Source of the DNA: Bipolaris cookei
Lineage: Eukaryota > Ascomycota > Dothideomycetes > Pleosporales > Pleosporaceae
Direction of reading: 5' to 3'
NCBI GenBank assembly: GCA_002286855.1
Contig: NRSV01000039.1
Span: 284,056 to 348,055, forward strand
DNA length: 64,000 nt
Under the pieces are notes generated by a model. It saw only the letters and a program-made list of their open reading frames with translations. It was not told the DNA's origin and did no database searches. Both the position numbers and the translations under genes were made by a program. Position 1 is the first letter of the stretch. Every line of letters begins with the position of its first letter. Shown here one piece after another: positions 32,150-43,229 of the stretch.

Positions 32150-33511
32150 TCACCCATCAGCATTCGCTTCCGTCCGCAGTCGCTTGTTGTGCCGTTTGAC
32201 TGGATCGAGTCCACTTTGATTCGACGAGGGCGTGGGCGGCAAGGAAATCGGGGCGTAGGCGATAGAATCTGATTGAATAGAGGCTCGGGAGGAGCCGACG
32301 GCCTTGGTGGTCTTGAACTTCCGCTTAGGGAACTCAGTATAGAAAGCAGGAAGTGCGTCTTTCAGCGAGCGCAGCCGGCTGTCTAGCGCATAATCGATAT
32401 GATTCCACAGCAGCCCCCGCGCGGCGAGAAGGTGATTCTCATTACGCAAAGTGCAGTCGAAGATGCTCTTCATGTAGTATGTCGCACCACCACTAGCGTC
32501 CAGCTCACGCCAATGTAACCAGATGTTGAGCGCCTGGATATCGCAGGTGAAAGAGACGTGTGCGCATTCGAGCGCTGTCGCAGGTCGACCGTGGGCGATG
32601 CTGTAGAACTCGTCGAGGTAGCGAACGATCGCAGCGCCATCGCGGGCGCTCTGATAGTGTGCAATTATGTGCGATTCGCCGGTAGCGGGTTTCCATTGAG
32701 AACTAAGAAAAGGGAAGACAAGAGCAGGGTTGAGTGTAAAGTCGGCAAGCGCAGCCTCTTCGTCAGGCGTAAAGGCTGTCCGGAGTGTAGACTCATAGGC
32801 CTGCGAAGTGGACAGATATCCGATGATGGTGTCGGCCTGAGGCTGGGACAATCGCGGCAGCGTTTTGCCGGGAGGTGGTGGGGGAAGGAAGTTGCGGGAC
32901 AGATTGAAGTCGAGTTTGCTGGAGATCATAGGCACAGGATGGATTGCGCTTGGATCATCTTCGCCAGCAAAGAGTAACAACGGCTCTAGGCGACGAATGC
33001 CTGTGCTCTCATTATCAAGCGAGGCGGCAAGGCGATGCTGCACCACGCGGCTGGCGTTAGGCGAGCGAGGTTCATCTCTCTTACGTGACAGTACTGTGTC
33101 GAGGTGATGCTTAAGATCGGCCGGCAATTCGCGATGTGTATCGACCTCAATACGGTAAGCGTGAAGCGTGACGCGCGTGTCCCAGGCGCTCCGCGTTGGC
33201 GACCCAGAGCGCGCCGACATGGACAGCTGGAGCTCAGATGATAGAGTGGAACTACCAGTATCCGAGGCGAGCTCTGATGGCTGCGAGTACTGTGAGGATG
33301 TGCTGAGAGTATGCACTCTGAGGTTTTCGCACGTGAGGGGCAGTGTGCCCCCCTGGGCATCGAGGTCGGTATTGATGGAGAATAGCGACAAATTGCGGGA
33401 CAGAGCGGAGTGCGCGCGGTGCTTGGTAGGGCGAAATACGTAGGAGTCGGTGTTGCAGTCACTCTTATCCGTCGAGGCAGTGCTGCTTTCAGAGTGTGCG
33501 CGCTTTGGCAT
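32150..33511 (-). CDS. DUF7924-like fungal protein (453 aa)
   Basis: A single open frame of 453 codons. Residues 1-120 are Ser/Thr-rich and disordered with a basic start (MPKRAHSES). Residues 190-400 form a conserved fold found in many fungal proteins of unknown function: FPFLSSQWKPATGESHIIAH, then ARDGAAIVRYLDEFY, a SFTCDIQALNIWLHWREL block, and YYMKSIFDC. The C-terminus is basic (KRHNKRLRTEA), possibly nuclear. The match to DUF7924 is from memory of its QWK...ARDGAAIV pattern. Such genes often lie near NLR or nuclease-like genes in accessory regions. No break was found. Confidence 0.65.
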   Translation of the reverse strand: MPKRAHSESSTASTDKSDCNTDSYVFRPTKHRAHSALSRNLSLFSINTDLDAQGGTLPLTCENLRVHTLSTSSQYSQPSELASDTGSSTLSSELQLSMSARSGSPTRSAWDTRVTLHAYRIEVDTHRELPADLKHHLDTVLSRKRDEPRSPNASRVVQHRLAASLDNESTGIRRLEPLLLFAGEDDPSAIHPVPMISSKLDFNLSRNFLPPPPPGKTLPRLSQPQADTIIGYLSTSQAYESTLRTAFTPDEEAALADFTLNPALVFPFLSSQWKPATGESHIIAHYQSARDGAAIVRYLDEFYSIAHGRPATALECAHVSFTCDIQALNIWLHWRELDASGGATYYMKSIFDCTLRNENHLLAARGLLWNHIDYALDSRLRSLKDALPAFYTEFPKRKFKTTKAVGSSRASIQSDSIAYAPISLPPTPSSNQSGLDPVKRHNKRLRTEANADG

Positions 33512-34671
33512 GTTGGCAACTTGGTGTGTTGTGTCGTGTTGTGATGCTTTGAGCCGGACGCTACTAGCGGCTTCCCGTCACCGTAGAGACGCTGACACGT
33601 GCCTATGCAGTCCAGCAGATGAGGACGCGAACGTGACGCTACAGGGATGCAGGACATCGAAGTACACCTACTTACACCTAGTTACGTCCAACGATAACTT
33701 CTCTTAGCAACCTAGTTAACGCTTTTTCTACTATGTATTGCCTCTCGCTACTAGTGTTTGCTGAGGGTTTCGACGAAATTCATATATGGATGCGAAGCTC
33801 TTACAAGGATGATGCGCGCTGTCACCGCTTGCGTCCTGAGGGACATGCGATGATCGAACGGACTGCGGGCTTGAGCCTCGTTGTTCGGCGATCCGCCCTA
33901 CGTACGATGCATAAGTTCCTAGCTTGAATGCGCGACTGTTTGGTACAATGGTAGGTGAGATGGTTTCCGACCACGAACAAGACCATTGAGTAGCAATATC
34001 AAGGAGCTTTGCAGACTACCTCATCATGTCAAAGAGAGTGGTGAGTCCCTCTTCAACCCGTTCCTGCCACATTGGTGTGTGTTGTATGTTAGCAGCTACG
34101 GCAAGATCACCACAGCAAGGCCGCATCCTAAAGCGAGTGTCAGAGTGACCGGGAGCGCCTGTCGAGTTCGCGCATACGGCCACTATGCGCAAGAGAATAT
34201 CGTAGGAATGGCGCGTTGCTGATTTGCATTGCGTACATAGAAGTGCCGAGTCGTGACTGAAGAGGATATCGTGGATGGAGGTATGCTTTGTGACACTGGT
34301 GCAACATGTTTGCCTGGGCAGGATAGTAGTACGTACCGAGGCGGCGGGGTTTTGGCGGGTGCTCCACAAAACTGTATAATGACCCGTTGTTCTATCGAGG
34401 CACCCACGGTGGTCTTCGGATATGGAACTTATACGGGACGGCAATAATAACTACCGAGTGTCTGCATTTGTCTGAGGTTCTTTGCAGCAATCTCTTGATA
34501 CACCGACTGTGTACCTCGTTTCCTCTAGGGCATCAATGCAAAATCTACTAAAATCTTACCACGTAAAGTTCCAACATGATGCATATCACTCATCATTCAT
34601 GGAAACCCCTATTTCTTGAGCATCTAGCAGGAAATTCTACAACTAGACAATGCTTCATAATTTTGTAGCTA
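33512..34671. other. Intergenic; no gene convincingly supported
   Basis: About 1.2 kb. A 142-codon minus-strand frame (34016-34444) with several cysteines is open but overlaps open frames in other phases and shows no domain, so it is left uncalled. Confidence 0.4.
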
Positions 34672-35864
34672 TTACAATTCCGTTTGTAACCGGTTCTCGT
34701 CACTCTCGATGTCGTCCTCATCAATGAGTATTGTGCCTCCAGTATTTCCAGTATGCTCGTCGCATGTGAATGTGGCCTTGATCTCTGCTGCCGCATTCGG
34801 GCGAGGGAGTCCAAATTCTGTGGTGATGGAATCAATCAGGCCTTGGCCTGCGGCTGAAGATATTTTGTTCTGCTGTTGTGCGAAAGTTGTCCGCAGCATT
34901 TGCTCCAGCTGACGGGCTCTACGTTCTGCTTCTTGCTCCATAGCTTCCATATCATGTTCCATATTCTTGACACACATATCCATCCTTAAATGTATGGTTT
35001 GCAATTTATTTCTGCACTCGCTGTCTTGCAAAACTTCAGCTAGTATATGCGCGGAGTGAACTTGCTTTAGCAACTGAACGGAGGTAAGATGCAGGCGATG
35101 AACCGCGGTGTGGCGTAATCGATTAATGCATGGTAAGGTTTCTTTGAAACGCTTTTGTTGTTCGGTATTCATGCAACCGCTAGGCAGAATGTCCAGATGC
35201 TTCTTGATGACACGCACCCACTTTGTAAGCTCGACCGCAGCTGCACAAACCCAGCCACACTTTTCAAGCAAGGAAGGAAGCCACCTCTTCACGAATCGGA
35301 AGCATGCTTCTTCAAGGATCTGCTGAGATAGCGATAGGATATAATGTTGAACGTTGTAGGGAAATGCAGATGGTCGCGGAGTTACGTAAAAGGGCCTGTT
35401 TCCTGAGCTGTTGGCAGTACAAATTCCTGCATGGAAGCATGTGAGATGTCACCTATCGGAAAAGAAAACGGCTAAGTAAAGTACATACCGGATGTAATCT
35501 CAGGACTTGATTTGTCGATAGCCTCAATTTGCACCATTCGTTTAACATTGATTGACCTTGTAGGTGATGCCTTACGTTTTTTTGAGATGTTTCCGGCTGC
35601 TGTTTCCGAGGGTGGTCCTGTGATGAGGTCTGGAAAGTGTTTGCTTGCTATCTCCTCAGATTGGAAAACGCCATCCTCAAGAAGAGACTTGAGGATTGAG
35701 ATGATGTTGTTAATATGCGCGTCACCAGCAGACGCTTCTGGTTCAGGCAAGTTTTTGAGGAGAATTTTGCGTATAGCCTTTCTTTTTCGTACATTCTTAC
35801 TAGTGAAAAGCTCACGATACTTTAAGAATACCTGTCGACGAGCAGCAGGCGCCTGGGCATCCAT
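34672..35864 (-). CDS. Unrecognised coiled-coil protein (376 aa)
   Basis: Exon 1 35864-35489, exon 2 35426-34672, 62-bp intron (GTATGT donor, CATGCAG acceptor); the joined frame is 377 codons. The N-terminal 100 residues are basic and helical (KNVRKRKAIRKILLKNL) with a nuclear-signal-like KKRKASPTR near residue 95. The second part has an LSQQILEEACFRFVKRWLP helix, a long helical stretch and a charged coiled coil (EHDMEAMEQEAERRARQLEQ) before an acidic end (LIDEDDIESDEN). I do not recognise the family. Coding support comes from intron quality and sustained amphipathic pattern across both exons. Confidence 0.6.
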
Positions 35865-37858
35865 CTAGTCCCGGAGTATAGGTGGATGCCGTATGAGTTA
35901 TGATCTTGGAAGAAACTTTCTTTATTAATCCTGACTTGGTATGGATCCCTGATTGCGTGTTCGTATCTAATGTTCATGTCCAATGTTGGTGTCCAATGTT
36001 GGTGTCCAAAGTGCCGTACGCTGTCATCCCACCATTGACGATGCTAGCGACGCGAACAACGCGCCCATCGATCAGCAATCTTGGCGGTGCCCCACTCTAC
36101 GGCGCGTTCCAGGCGCCACAAAAGAAAATCACACCACCATGCAACAGCTCCAATGCTAGGCTTTAAATTAAGCGGAAGTTCCCTCTCAAATCTTCCTGTG
36201 GTTTCCACGAATCTTCCACGCTTTCCTCAGTGTTCTGAGCGAGCATTTGAACCCAGAGCAAGATGTAGGTGTAGCAACAGCCCACCACCCTGCAAGCATA
36301 ATACTGCCTTCGTATTATATTTGAAAAAGCACCTTACCGGATGCGATGGTCGGAAGGCTGGCATAGACTCCATTCACAGGCAGAGCGCTGTTCAGGGTCG
36401 TAAATCGCAACCCAACACATAACCTAAACTCTTTACGTACATACTTCGTTCAGAACGGCTGAGATTCCCCTGTAATGTCACTCTTATACATAGATAAGAG
36501 GCACTGTGCTGTGAACAGCGTACTTTGCAGGTAAGTTACTGGGTGGAATTTACTATTACCTTAGCTATTCGGTTAGAAAAATGAGCCATAAGGGCTCGCT
36601 GCCGATTGCTGTGTATGCTGCCGTGCTCTAGTTTACTCAATTGCTCAGTAATGCCAAGAGGTAGTGATCTCCTGGCACGCGATTACGGCGAGGGTGGAAG
36701 GATTGCGGGGCTACGTTTTAAGTCGCATCCTTTGTCCCGCTTACTTGCTGTAAGAATGACCAAGAGTGTCAGCATATGGTCGTGACATAGCAGTACAGCG
36801 CCATAAAGAAGTGGCAAAGGTGAAAGAGGAGAATAGTATCTTGCTATATGGGTGGACAATCAGCAACCTAAAGTACGTGGCCTGCTGTATCGTGTCCGCC
36901 GCTTTCCTGTTCTGCAACGAGCGAGCCAGACCTCAGCGAATGCATGCCTTTGATCGCAGTGATGCACACTTTGAGGCCGATCATGCACATCAAGATACCA
37001 CATGATGATCGGCTGAATCGGGTGTGGAGTCCGGTGATTTGGTGTCAGTTCGACCTCAGTTCAAGCCTGTGGCTCTTGGCTCCAATAACAGCGTGAGTAA
37101 CAACAAGCGACCTCGCGCTATCAGCAGAGGCTGTGGCACAGTGATTCCCAAACCTTGCTTCACAGTTTAAGTAACTACAGTACTAGTTCATAAGTCTGGC
37201 CTCGCTAGAATTTCCCCCACCAAAATATCTTGTTTTACTACACCAAAAAACGTACCTACTTCTTTCTTATTTAACTTCTTATATATATTACAACGCCCTC
37301 ATACTCTCTATAATAATAAAAGAGACTCTTCTTAATTAATGTGCATCCCTTCGTACCGAAACAACCGGTGTAGCGGAACACTATTTCTTGAGCAAGTAGA
37401 TAAGAGGCAGAAAAACTTATGGAAATATATTAATAATCTCTTATTATCTTCGCTTGCATGTATCCTACACATAACTAATTCTCAGGTAGAGAAATACACA
37501 GTAGTCCGGCTGTGGGAGGTCAATACGCTGGCGGCGACACTTCGTGCCTCAACTGGCATCTCAGCCTACGCAACTATTTTGTCCTGAATTCAGTCATCGG
37601 GGATACTGAACGATGCTCCGGGTATCGTAGTTTTAGATCCTTGTCTTGAAATACCAGATGACGCTCTGTGGTGGTAATCAGAAAGTTTCTCCGTCGCCGA
37701 AGCGATTGGCAAGATTCGCAATGGGAGTTTAGCGCAACAAGCCCAGCTTTGTCATCTGTGATAAATGTTCACGTGACCTTCTTTCCAGTCGATCATGTGA
37801 CTTTTTCTTCTGGCACTTTCTATCAGTCTTTGTCCTATTAATACAATCATGAGGAGGC
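35865..37858. other. Long gene-poor stretch with short repeats
   Basis: About 2 kb. It contains two direct copies of TCCAATGTTGGTG near 35980-36005, the dispersed-repeat match at 36905-36990 (see 22395-22480) and an AT-rich patch at about 37250-37340. Frames of 80-113 codons occur but none has a recognisable domain. Confidence 0.45.
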
Positions 37859-37860
37859 TA

Positions 37861-38241
37861 GCGAGATTTGTCCCTCACCGAAGTACCGAAAATGCGACCT
37901 CTTGCGCTGCGCAATGCAATTTTATCACAACACAACGTGTAAATTAAAGCTGGAAACACATTTCGCATACACCGAAGCACTTCTCCTCTAAGTTTTGCGA
38001 ATTGCTAAAGTGAGAAGAACAAGTTAAATCGAGTTGAAGTTGGCGATTTCTTCTAAGATATCACTAACTTTAACATGCAATTGAATCACAACACAGACTA
38101 AAATTAAGCCTCAAACTCTTGGAGGAAGTTTATGAGACCCTAGAGTGTTATATAACGTTCAAAAATCCACTTACAATCTTGTTGATGTCAAGCTGTGTGG
38201 AGGTGAAGCAGTTCGGTGCTTTGGTGGGGGACAAATCTCGC
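37861..38241. mobile_element. MITE, 381 bp, TA-flanked, with internal direct repeat
   Basis: Terminal inverted repeats of 28 bp with three mismatches: GCGAGATTTGTCCCTCACCG from the left, GCGAGATTTGTCCCCCACCA from the right. TA at 37859-37860 and 38242-38243. Inside, an imperfect repeat of about 40 bp (ATGCAATTTTATCACAACAC at about 37913; ATGCAATTGAATCACAACAC at about 38074) occurs twice in the same direction. No coding capacity; it would depend on a Tc1/mariner/pogo-type transposase, but its ends differ from those of the pogo elements here. Confidence 0.85.
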
Positions 38242-38399
38242 TAGCCAAGCTGCAATGTACCATACATACATTTGAGTCCGTGCACATACTTAGTGCGGGG
38301 CATGGATAAGGTCGGCTATAGTGCTATCATGGTCTCGCCTCAACAAAAAATACGTTCATCAGTCGTCAATTATCGTAGCATACAACTTTACGAAAAACC

Positions 38400-39945
38400 A
38401 TGGAACTAGTAGGCATCCATCCGAAGACAGCACAACTGGCGATTCAGTTGCAGCTCGCCGACGTCGAGTCGGCACTGCAAGAGTCGGATGAGGGGGATCA
38501 GTGGACGGCTTGGAAGACATTACAGGATGAACTGGAACGCGCTTTGTTACTCCTACAAGACCAGGTCTTCGCTATGGACCTCTTTAGACAAGATTAAGAT
38601 AATTGAGCTGTGTTTGCTGAATTTCTTCGAGAAGAGAGGCAGGCGGAAGAGGATCACGATCTCGCGTGTCGACTGAGCGGTATCGCTGATGAACACGTTA
38701 CACGATCACTTTCATCGAAGAGAGACGACATGAAGCGACCACTGAGGACCAATGATGATCACCAGAATCTAAATTCAACGCAGAATTTCGACCTGCTGAC
38801 GGAGCCATTGGCAATAATCAATGCTTACGAGCCCACCGAATACAATACCAAACTAGCTGCTGCGCCGGACCATGATCTCTACGGCAAAGCTGGTCCTTCC
38901 AAATTCAAGGCAAAGGGCAAAGAAAGGGCAAAAGTTTCATCAGATGACGACGAGCATACAACCCACATCTTGTGTTCTGCCTGCATGGAGCCGTATCCGC
39001 GCTTTGATGCACTTGAGCTTTGCTGCAAGCGCCCGACAGAAGACTCCACTCACGCTTACTGCAGAACGTGTTTGAGTGACCTATTTCGCACTAGCCTTGC
39101 AGACACTACCCTTTTTCCGCCTCGGTGCTGCGGCAAACTCTTGCCGATATCTCGTTGCAAGCAACTGTGCCCACCATCACTGCTAGCACAATACGAGGAC
39201 AAACAGATGGAGCTAGCGACGCCGAATCCTGTATACTGCAGTAACCGACATTGTGCCAAATTTATCAAGCCTGATAATGTCACTGCTGATACTGCAGTAT
39301 GCCAAGCTTGCCAGAAGGAAACCTGCGCTCTTTGTCAAAATCCAAGACACAATGGGGTGTGCCCAAGAGATCCATCAATACAGCGACTGATAGAAGTGGC
39401 TAACAAAGAGGAGTGGCAGCGATGTCCTAACTGTAGAACATTGGTTGAGCTAACCACAGGCTGCTACCATATGCGGTAAGACCGAAAGAGATCATGAATC
39501 CAATCATCGCTGACAGTGGGATAGATGTCGATGCGGCACGCAGTTTTGTTACCTATGCGCAACGCTATGGAAGACCTGCACCTGCCCTCAGTGGGATGAA
39601 AGGCGCCTCCTCACCAACGGAAAAGCTGGGAATGGCCCACGCAACCGAATCGCGATGCCTGAAGAGAGTGAAATACCTGAGTTAGATCCTAACATTGACA
39701 TCTTAGAAGATATGCGCATGCGACTCGCAACCGTAGCCGGAGGGTATGCAATTGCTAACGACGAAGACGCAGACGAGGATGTTAGTCAGTTCGCCGGCAA
39801 ATGTGACCATAAATGGGAACGAACATATGGCAAGCATGGTGAACGTGAAACGTGTGGAATATGCCATCATCACCTCAAGTTTGTAAATAGTTGTACGAGA
39901 TGCATGACAAGAGCCTGTAATCGATGTCTCAACAATAGGCTCTGA
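38400..39945 (+). pseudogene. RBR-type E3 ubiquitin ligase with two early in-frame stops
   Basis: From ATG 38400 the frame runs to a 49-bp intron at 39476-39524 (GTAAGA donor, GCTGAC branch, GATAG acceptor) and on to TGA after 39942. It encodes RING1 (CSACMEP at about 192), an IBR region (YCSNRHCAKF, CQACQKETCALC) and RING2 (CPNCRTLVELTTGCYHM at 342-358, then CRCGTQFCYLC), where Cys355 matches the thioester-forming cysteine of RBR ligases. A further C-terminal cysteine-rich segment follows. Two stops interrupt the N-terminal part in frame: TAA 38595-38597 and TGA 38604-38606, best explained as CAA and CGA changed by C-to-T. No good alternative intron removes both. A shorter protein starting at ATG 38730 would still hold the whole RBR, so function is not excluded. 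Confidence 0.72.
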
Positions 39946-40041
39946 GCATACTTTGCTTTACCAAGACACTACGTTATGAAAATACGATAACTAGTAGAAC
40001 AAATAGCCATCTTAATATAGGTAACTACTTGAACTCTCATC

Positions 40042-40271
40042 ATGAGCAAAACTCCTACTCAAGGCAAAGGAAAGCGCGGTCGACCAAAGGCAGTTGCAGA
40101 TGCAGGTGAAGGCCAAGCAGATACGGGGAGGCATAGCCGGAAGCGTAAACCTACAGTGATACAGTAGAAGCGCACAGCCCAGATCATGCAGAATGGGATG
40201 CGCCAGAAGTCCAGACAACAGTCGATCCAATGCTGGAATCATGGAGAGCGCCCGAGGCCCGCATGTGGTGA
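40042..40271 (+). pseudogene. C-terminal remnant of a transposase, frameshifted
   Basis: Two overlapping frames read as the basic tail of a DDE transposase: first GKGKRGRPKAVADAG then SRKRKP, and after a shift a tail EVQTTVDPMLESWRAPEARMW. The proline/tryptophan ending (ESWRAPxARMW) and basic low-complexity stretch are typical of fungal pogo-type transposase tails, from memory. The catalytic part is absent. Confidence 0.5.
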
Positions 40272-41733
40272 TAGGAGGTGGAATACATATTTACATAACG
40301 TTATTCTTGCTATAGAGAGATCATGGGCGTAAAATCATTTCACGAGTTTGCTGTTTCTTATCTTGATATGTGCTGACCGTCGTACTTGACCTCGTGGGAT
40401 GTCATTATCACTATGATGCTTATCCAGTAGGCTTAGGAAATCAGATACGGAGGTACCAGACTGGGTGGCGATCATGCATGAATTAGTCCACTGACCAGCC
40501 CCTACCGCTGGCGAGCAGGCGTAGACTATTTTGCTCAAGACGTAGACGTGTTCAGAAGCGACAGATACATTGCGACGCATAGAAATGATAGCTGTGGCTT
40601 TATAAATTGTGAGGCGCATCATTGAGATGAAGTAGGTGTTTTTGTATATCCAGAGGGAAGATGTCTGCAGGATTGTAATTTTTGTATTGATGGGCATGCA
40701 TCGACTCAGAATCAACCCTAGTATGTACCTAGGCAGGCCAGTATGATCTTCACAATGCTTGCAGGCTATAGAGTTGCTGCAAAGTCAAAGTACCTGTAAT
40801 TTTGTCCGCTACGGCGGTTGTTCCGTTACGAAGGAATGTACGTTATAGATTCTAATTTAACTAAGAGACTTTTATAGAAAAATAAGAGGATAGTGTCGAT
40901 AAGTGGGGCCACCGTACTGCAGCTCCCAAGCCGCGCATCCTTTGAATGACCCCTACCAAGCCCTAGACTCTTAGAATTGAAGCCTTGAAGCCTGGAAGGA
41001 CGAAATCTAGCAAAAGATTATATTGGCAGCTTGTGCATGGCGCCGGGGATGGTCGCTGCTAGCTCTGACGGTGCTGGCTACTCACTACACGCTGCTCTGC
41101 CTAAACAGCAAGCGGAGAGGTCTGAGATCCGGGCATCATGGTCAGAATACGCACCTGGATACCCATTTTGCTTTTTAGCTGCTTTGGAATTTTTCTTTTT
41201 GGCAAAGATGCCATCATAGCGGCCGTCCAAAGAAGGAATGTTTAAGCGACCTGTAAGATAAACTCATACAAACTTCCATGAGTGGTTAACTATAACCACA
41301 CTTGGCTCATTAGCGACCATCACGCTTTACGACCACTCTTCAACGGCCCTTTGCCATCACTTGGTGAACCTAGGGAGCTCTGACTAATGGAATTGCAAAA
41401 CTAGTTATTTTGATCACCTCCAAAGGAAAGGAAAGCACACGATTGTTAGGCAGTCATGACATAGCATTTGTAGAATATCAACTTTTAGTATCGCTATCGC
41501 ATAAAGTCCTTATTTCCCGCTCCTAGAACAGCTACAATGTTGTTTGTTGAGCTGTAGCACGTGCTAACTTGTTCTTGATGAGTTTATGGCTAACGCAGGC
41601 TAGTGGGATCCGTCGTGACTATTACCTATGCGGTGCAAAGGAGTGGCGAACCTTGATCGCCATTAGGCGCTTTTCTCTAACAAGACCACTGTTAGATGTT
41701 GCAATGTTGTGATATTAGTGCTATACTTACTAA
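40272..41733. other. Mostly non-coding; right part is the cassette's downstream flank
   Basis: About 41400-41733 aligns on the minus strand with 7425-7780 (cassette copy 1). From 40272 to 41400 I see no supported feature; a 126-codon minus-strand frame (40335-40715) has no recognisable domain. Confidence 0.4.
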
Positions 41734-41940
41734 CTAGGGCTCTACCGGCGTGCGGAGAACGTGCCACGAGGCCATGTTCGCTTGACACTTTGCTTCTGCT
41801 TGCAGCTCTTCATCAAACTTGAATATTCTAATTTCTTCTTCTGGAGCGTATGCTGACCGTCGACCTGTGATCGCTCTTCGTTTGGGGGTTGTCCGGTGGA
41901 GGGGACGTTGAGACTTCTGCGGCAGCGAGAATCTTGACAT
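41734..41940 (-). CDS. Small protein of the duplicated cassette, copy 2 (68 aa)
   Basis: Starts MSRFSLPQKSQRPLHR and shares KRRAIT, PEEEIRIFKFDEELQ and EAKCxANxAxWH with the 63-residue copy at 7233-7424, with a five-residue extension (TPVEP). The reading frame is open in both copies despite clear nucleotide divergence, and in both the gene lies 431-433 bases downstream of the F-box-like gene on the same strand. No known domain. A basic N-terminal half and acidic C-terminal half are kept in both. Confidence 0.6.
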   Translation of the reverse strand: MSRFSLPQKSQRPLHRTTPKRRAITGRRSAYAPEEEIRIFKFDEELQAEAKCQANMASWHVLRTPVEP

Positions 41941-42371
41941 TTTCGTTTCAATAGCCTCGCCTCGTGCTTTTTTCCCCTAGTGCACTAGGATTTTAGGTTA
42001 AGTCTAACAGAGGGAATGCGAGATATAAGAATTTTCTGCATCTCTAGGACCTCCTAGTGGCTACTCTTGGTAGCGCGAGAGATCATTGTCTATGCATGTT
42101 GAGAAGCTCGCTATGCGAGAGGTAAGAACAGCTCATCCTGCCTACTGACCGCTATTTGCTGATGGTGATCGATTGCACGGGCCTGTTTGATATGCGGAGA
42201 GGCATGACTGCTGCGTGCTTCATACCCTAAATCATTGATTTCTTATTTGACCCACAAGCGAGACTCATCTCTAGGACGTTGTGTGTGACCGGATTTCTGA
42301 AGAGCGTGGTTCCGAAGACAGGGGACAAGTCATCTCGTAATCAACCACAACCTTGGCCTTCTTTTCAGGCG

Positions 42372-43229
42372 TTAAAGGCCTTCGGAAAACCAGTTCTCTA
42401 CTAGATCAAGCCATATCGGGCTGTTCTCACCCTGAGAGAATAAGCTTTGTTCTAGCAACTCATGTAGTGCTGACATGTCCAGACTCTCTTCCCATGGAGC
42501 AAGCCGAAAGTTGAGGGGCATCCCTTCTTTGGGAAGCATCGATCTAATCAGAGCCAAATTAAAATCCAAAGTAGGGCCCTTTTCTCTAACGAGTCGCTCA
42601 AGTAGTTCGGGCCCGCGTATGGCAGTAGCATAAGCAAGCCCTAGAAGCAGAAAACCAGGACGTCGTTGGGACCAGAAGGGATGATATAGTTTCAGCGACG
42701 CTTTTGGATGTTGTAAAAAAAACTGAGCCAGTGTAATGGGGCTGCTGCCAGACTCTGGCGGCTGAAAAGAGATACCAGAGCCACGGATCGAGAGGTTCAA
42801 GTATTGTGCATAGCGTTGCTTCATCACCTTGTTCACAAACATACGACACCGTTGACCGGCGCTCATATTGCTGCTATCCTCAAACAGGATGTTATTGTAA
42901 CGGAACTCGAGGCCATGTGATTCTCGGTAGCACTGTCTGCTGACGTACTGAATCTGGTTAAATTCTAGCTCCTCAGATGCGATGGTAGCCCTACGAGAGA
43001 CTGCTACGAGATTGTAATACAGGTAGTGGGTCAATTCAAGAAGATGCCGACCGAACGTGTTTACTTTTACAACCTGTTTCGCACGCGGGCAGATGCGGTC
43101 TACCCCGTCAGTTCCTGTGCGATAAATAAGGCCTGATGGCGCCGTAAGCACATACGCATAGACCTGCTCACGCAGTTCCGCCGGAAGCGCTGTCCATAGC
43201 GAAGGACTCATGTTTTCAAAGTTTTTCAT
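42372..43229 (-). CDS. F-box-like fungal protein, copy 2 (285 aa, full length)
   Basis: Begins MKNFENMSPSLWTALPAELREQVYAYVLTAP... : the LPAELRxxVYxYVL pattern near residue 15-28 is the usual F-box-like/2EXR-type opening of fungal proteins (shown here in part). The remainder, through IQYVSRQCYRESHGLEF and FWSQRRPGFLLLGLAYA to WFSEGL, is not a known domain but is shared with copy 1 at 6113-6799. If a true F-box, it would link Skp1-Cul1 ligase to a target bound by the C-terminal part; that is inference. Start ATG 43229 is the first in frame. It is intact, and it is followed on the same strand by the small-protein gene. Confidence 0.72.
   Translation of the reverse strand: MKNFENMSPSLWTALPAELREQVYAYVLTAPSGLIYRTGTDGVDRICPRAKQVVKVNTFGRHLLELTHYLYYNLVAVSRRATIASEELEFNQIQYVSRQCYRESHGLEFRYNNILFEDSSNMSAGQRCRMFVNKVMKQRYAQYLNLSIRGSGISFQPPESGSSPITLAQFFLQHPKASLKLYHPFWSQRRPGFLLLGLAYATAIRGPELLERLVREKGPTLDFNLALIRSMLPKEGMPLNFRLAPWEESLDMSALHELLEQSLFSQGENSPIWLDLVENWFSEGL

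Noticed and set aside
33930..33990. tRNA-like stretch (GTACAATGGTAGGTGAGA)
   Set aside because: It resembles an A box, but no B box (GGTTCGANTCC) or cloverleaf could be drawn.
34016..34444. 142-codon minus-strand frame with cysteines
   Set aside because: Several phases are open here; no domain, no good intron, no duplicate to support it.
38560..38606. An intron in the RBR gene to remove both stops
   Set aside because: The only donors (GTCTTC and the like) and acceptors are poor, while reading straight through gives a natural protein if CAA and CGA are assumed.
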